A DNA stretch of 16,559 nt, from assembly GCA_963588535.1 (NCBI GenBank), contig CAVAII010000014.1:1-16559 (forward strand), in the 5' to 3' direction. Position 1 is the first letter of the stretch. Each line of letters opens with the position of its first letter. The position numbers and the translations under genes were made by a program. This DNA is from Scybalousia_A sp963588535 (GTDB lineage: Bacteria; Bacteroidota; Bacteroidia; Bacteroidales; P3). Positions 16,386 through 16,559 of the stretch are shown piece after piece. The notes below the pieces were generated by a model, which had not been told where the DNA came from, searched no databases, and saw nothing but the letters and a program-made list of their open reading frames with translations.

Positions 16386-16559
16386 CTCTAATATTGAGTG
16401 ACGCAGATTTAGGTACAACAAATCTAACTATCTATAATCTTCAAGGCAAAGTGGTCAAAGTTTTTGAGATAAAAGAGAGTGAAAAGAGTATTAAGTTGGA
16501 TGTTTCTTCTTTGCAAAAGGGTACTTATACTATTATGATAAGTAACGACAAGACAAGGG
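16373..16559 (+). pseudogene. Out-of-frame type IX secretion C-terminal sorting domain, cut by window edge
   Basis: In the frame starting at 16373 (in-frame ATG at 16376) the sequence is open to the window end. It reads EVTLILSDADLGTTN, then NLTIYNLQGKVVKVFEI, then LDVSSLQKGTYTIMISN. This is the pattern of a type A Por-secretion sorting tail, which normally closes exported LRR proteins of Bacteroidota. It overlaps the end of the LRR ORF (stop 16383-16385) and is shifted by -1 relative to it. The usual YPNP-type lead-in of such domains is not present, and a TGA at 16370-16372 closes this frame upstream. It therefore looks like the 3' part of the same gene separated by a small deletion or frameshift, not an independent gene. 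A sequencing or assembly error at the join is possible. Confidence 0.75.

Overview
The window looks like a chromosomal segment of an AT-rich member of the Bacteroidota, most likely order Bacteroidales. Four things point there. Several gaps between genes carry the Bacteroidota-type promoter (TTTG, about 19-20 bp, then TAnnTTTG). Start codons are preceded by A-rich leaders rather than Shine-Dalgarno sequences. BspA-like leucine-rich repeat (LRR) proteins and a type IX secretion sorting tail are present. The gene order DUF4175 / ATPase-like protein / ybeY / mnmG is, from memory, typical of this phylum.

Layout: positions 1-1005 (minus strand) hold most of a BspA-like LRR gene that runs off the left edge and contains a perfect 276-bp tandem duplication. 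A gene-poor gap (1006-1491) follows, with a good minus-strand promoter and a 9-base G tract (C on the plus strand). From 1492 to 14555 all eight genes lie on the minus strand. In order of transcription (right to left) they are ileS (isoleucyl-tRNA synthetase), ansA (type I asparaginase), a heptose-7-phosphate kinase (rfaE1/hldA), atpB (F0 subunit a), a large DUF4175 coiled-coil membrane protein, a small GHKL-ATPase-like protein, ybeY and mnmG. The last five are tightly packed, and atpB overlaps the DUF4175 start as TAATG, so they look like one operon driven from a promoter just upstream of atpB. On the other side of a divergent promoter region lie tRNA-Phe(GAA) with its own promoter and terminator, and then a second, secreted BspA-like LRR gene on the plus strand.

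The central block is mostly housekeeping: translation (ileS, tRNA-Phe, ybeY, mnmG), energy (atpB), LPS core precursor synthesis (rfaE1) and amino-acid metabolism (ansA). The two flanking LRR genes point outward and look evolutionarily active. The left one shows a very recent four-repeat expansion and has no signal peptide. The right one has a signal peptide, but its C-terminal sorting tail lies just after the stop codon in a different frame, so it appears frameshifted or deleted at the join.

I found no CRISPR array, transposase, phage gene or clearly new multi-gene system. The most interesting signals are the broken sorting tail, the perfect repeat expansion, the G tract whose length switches the reading frame of a short leader ORF, and the isolation of atpB from the rest of the ATP synthase genes.
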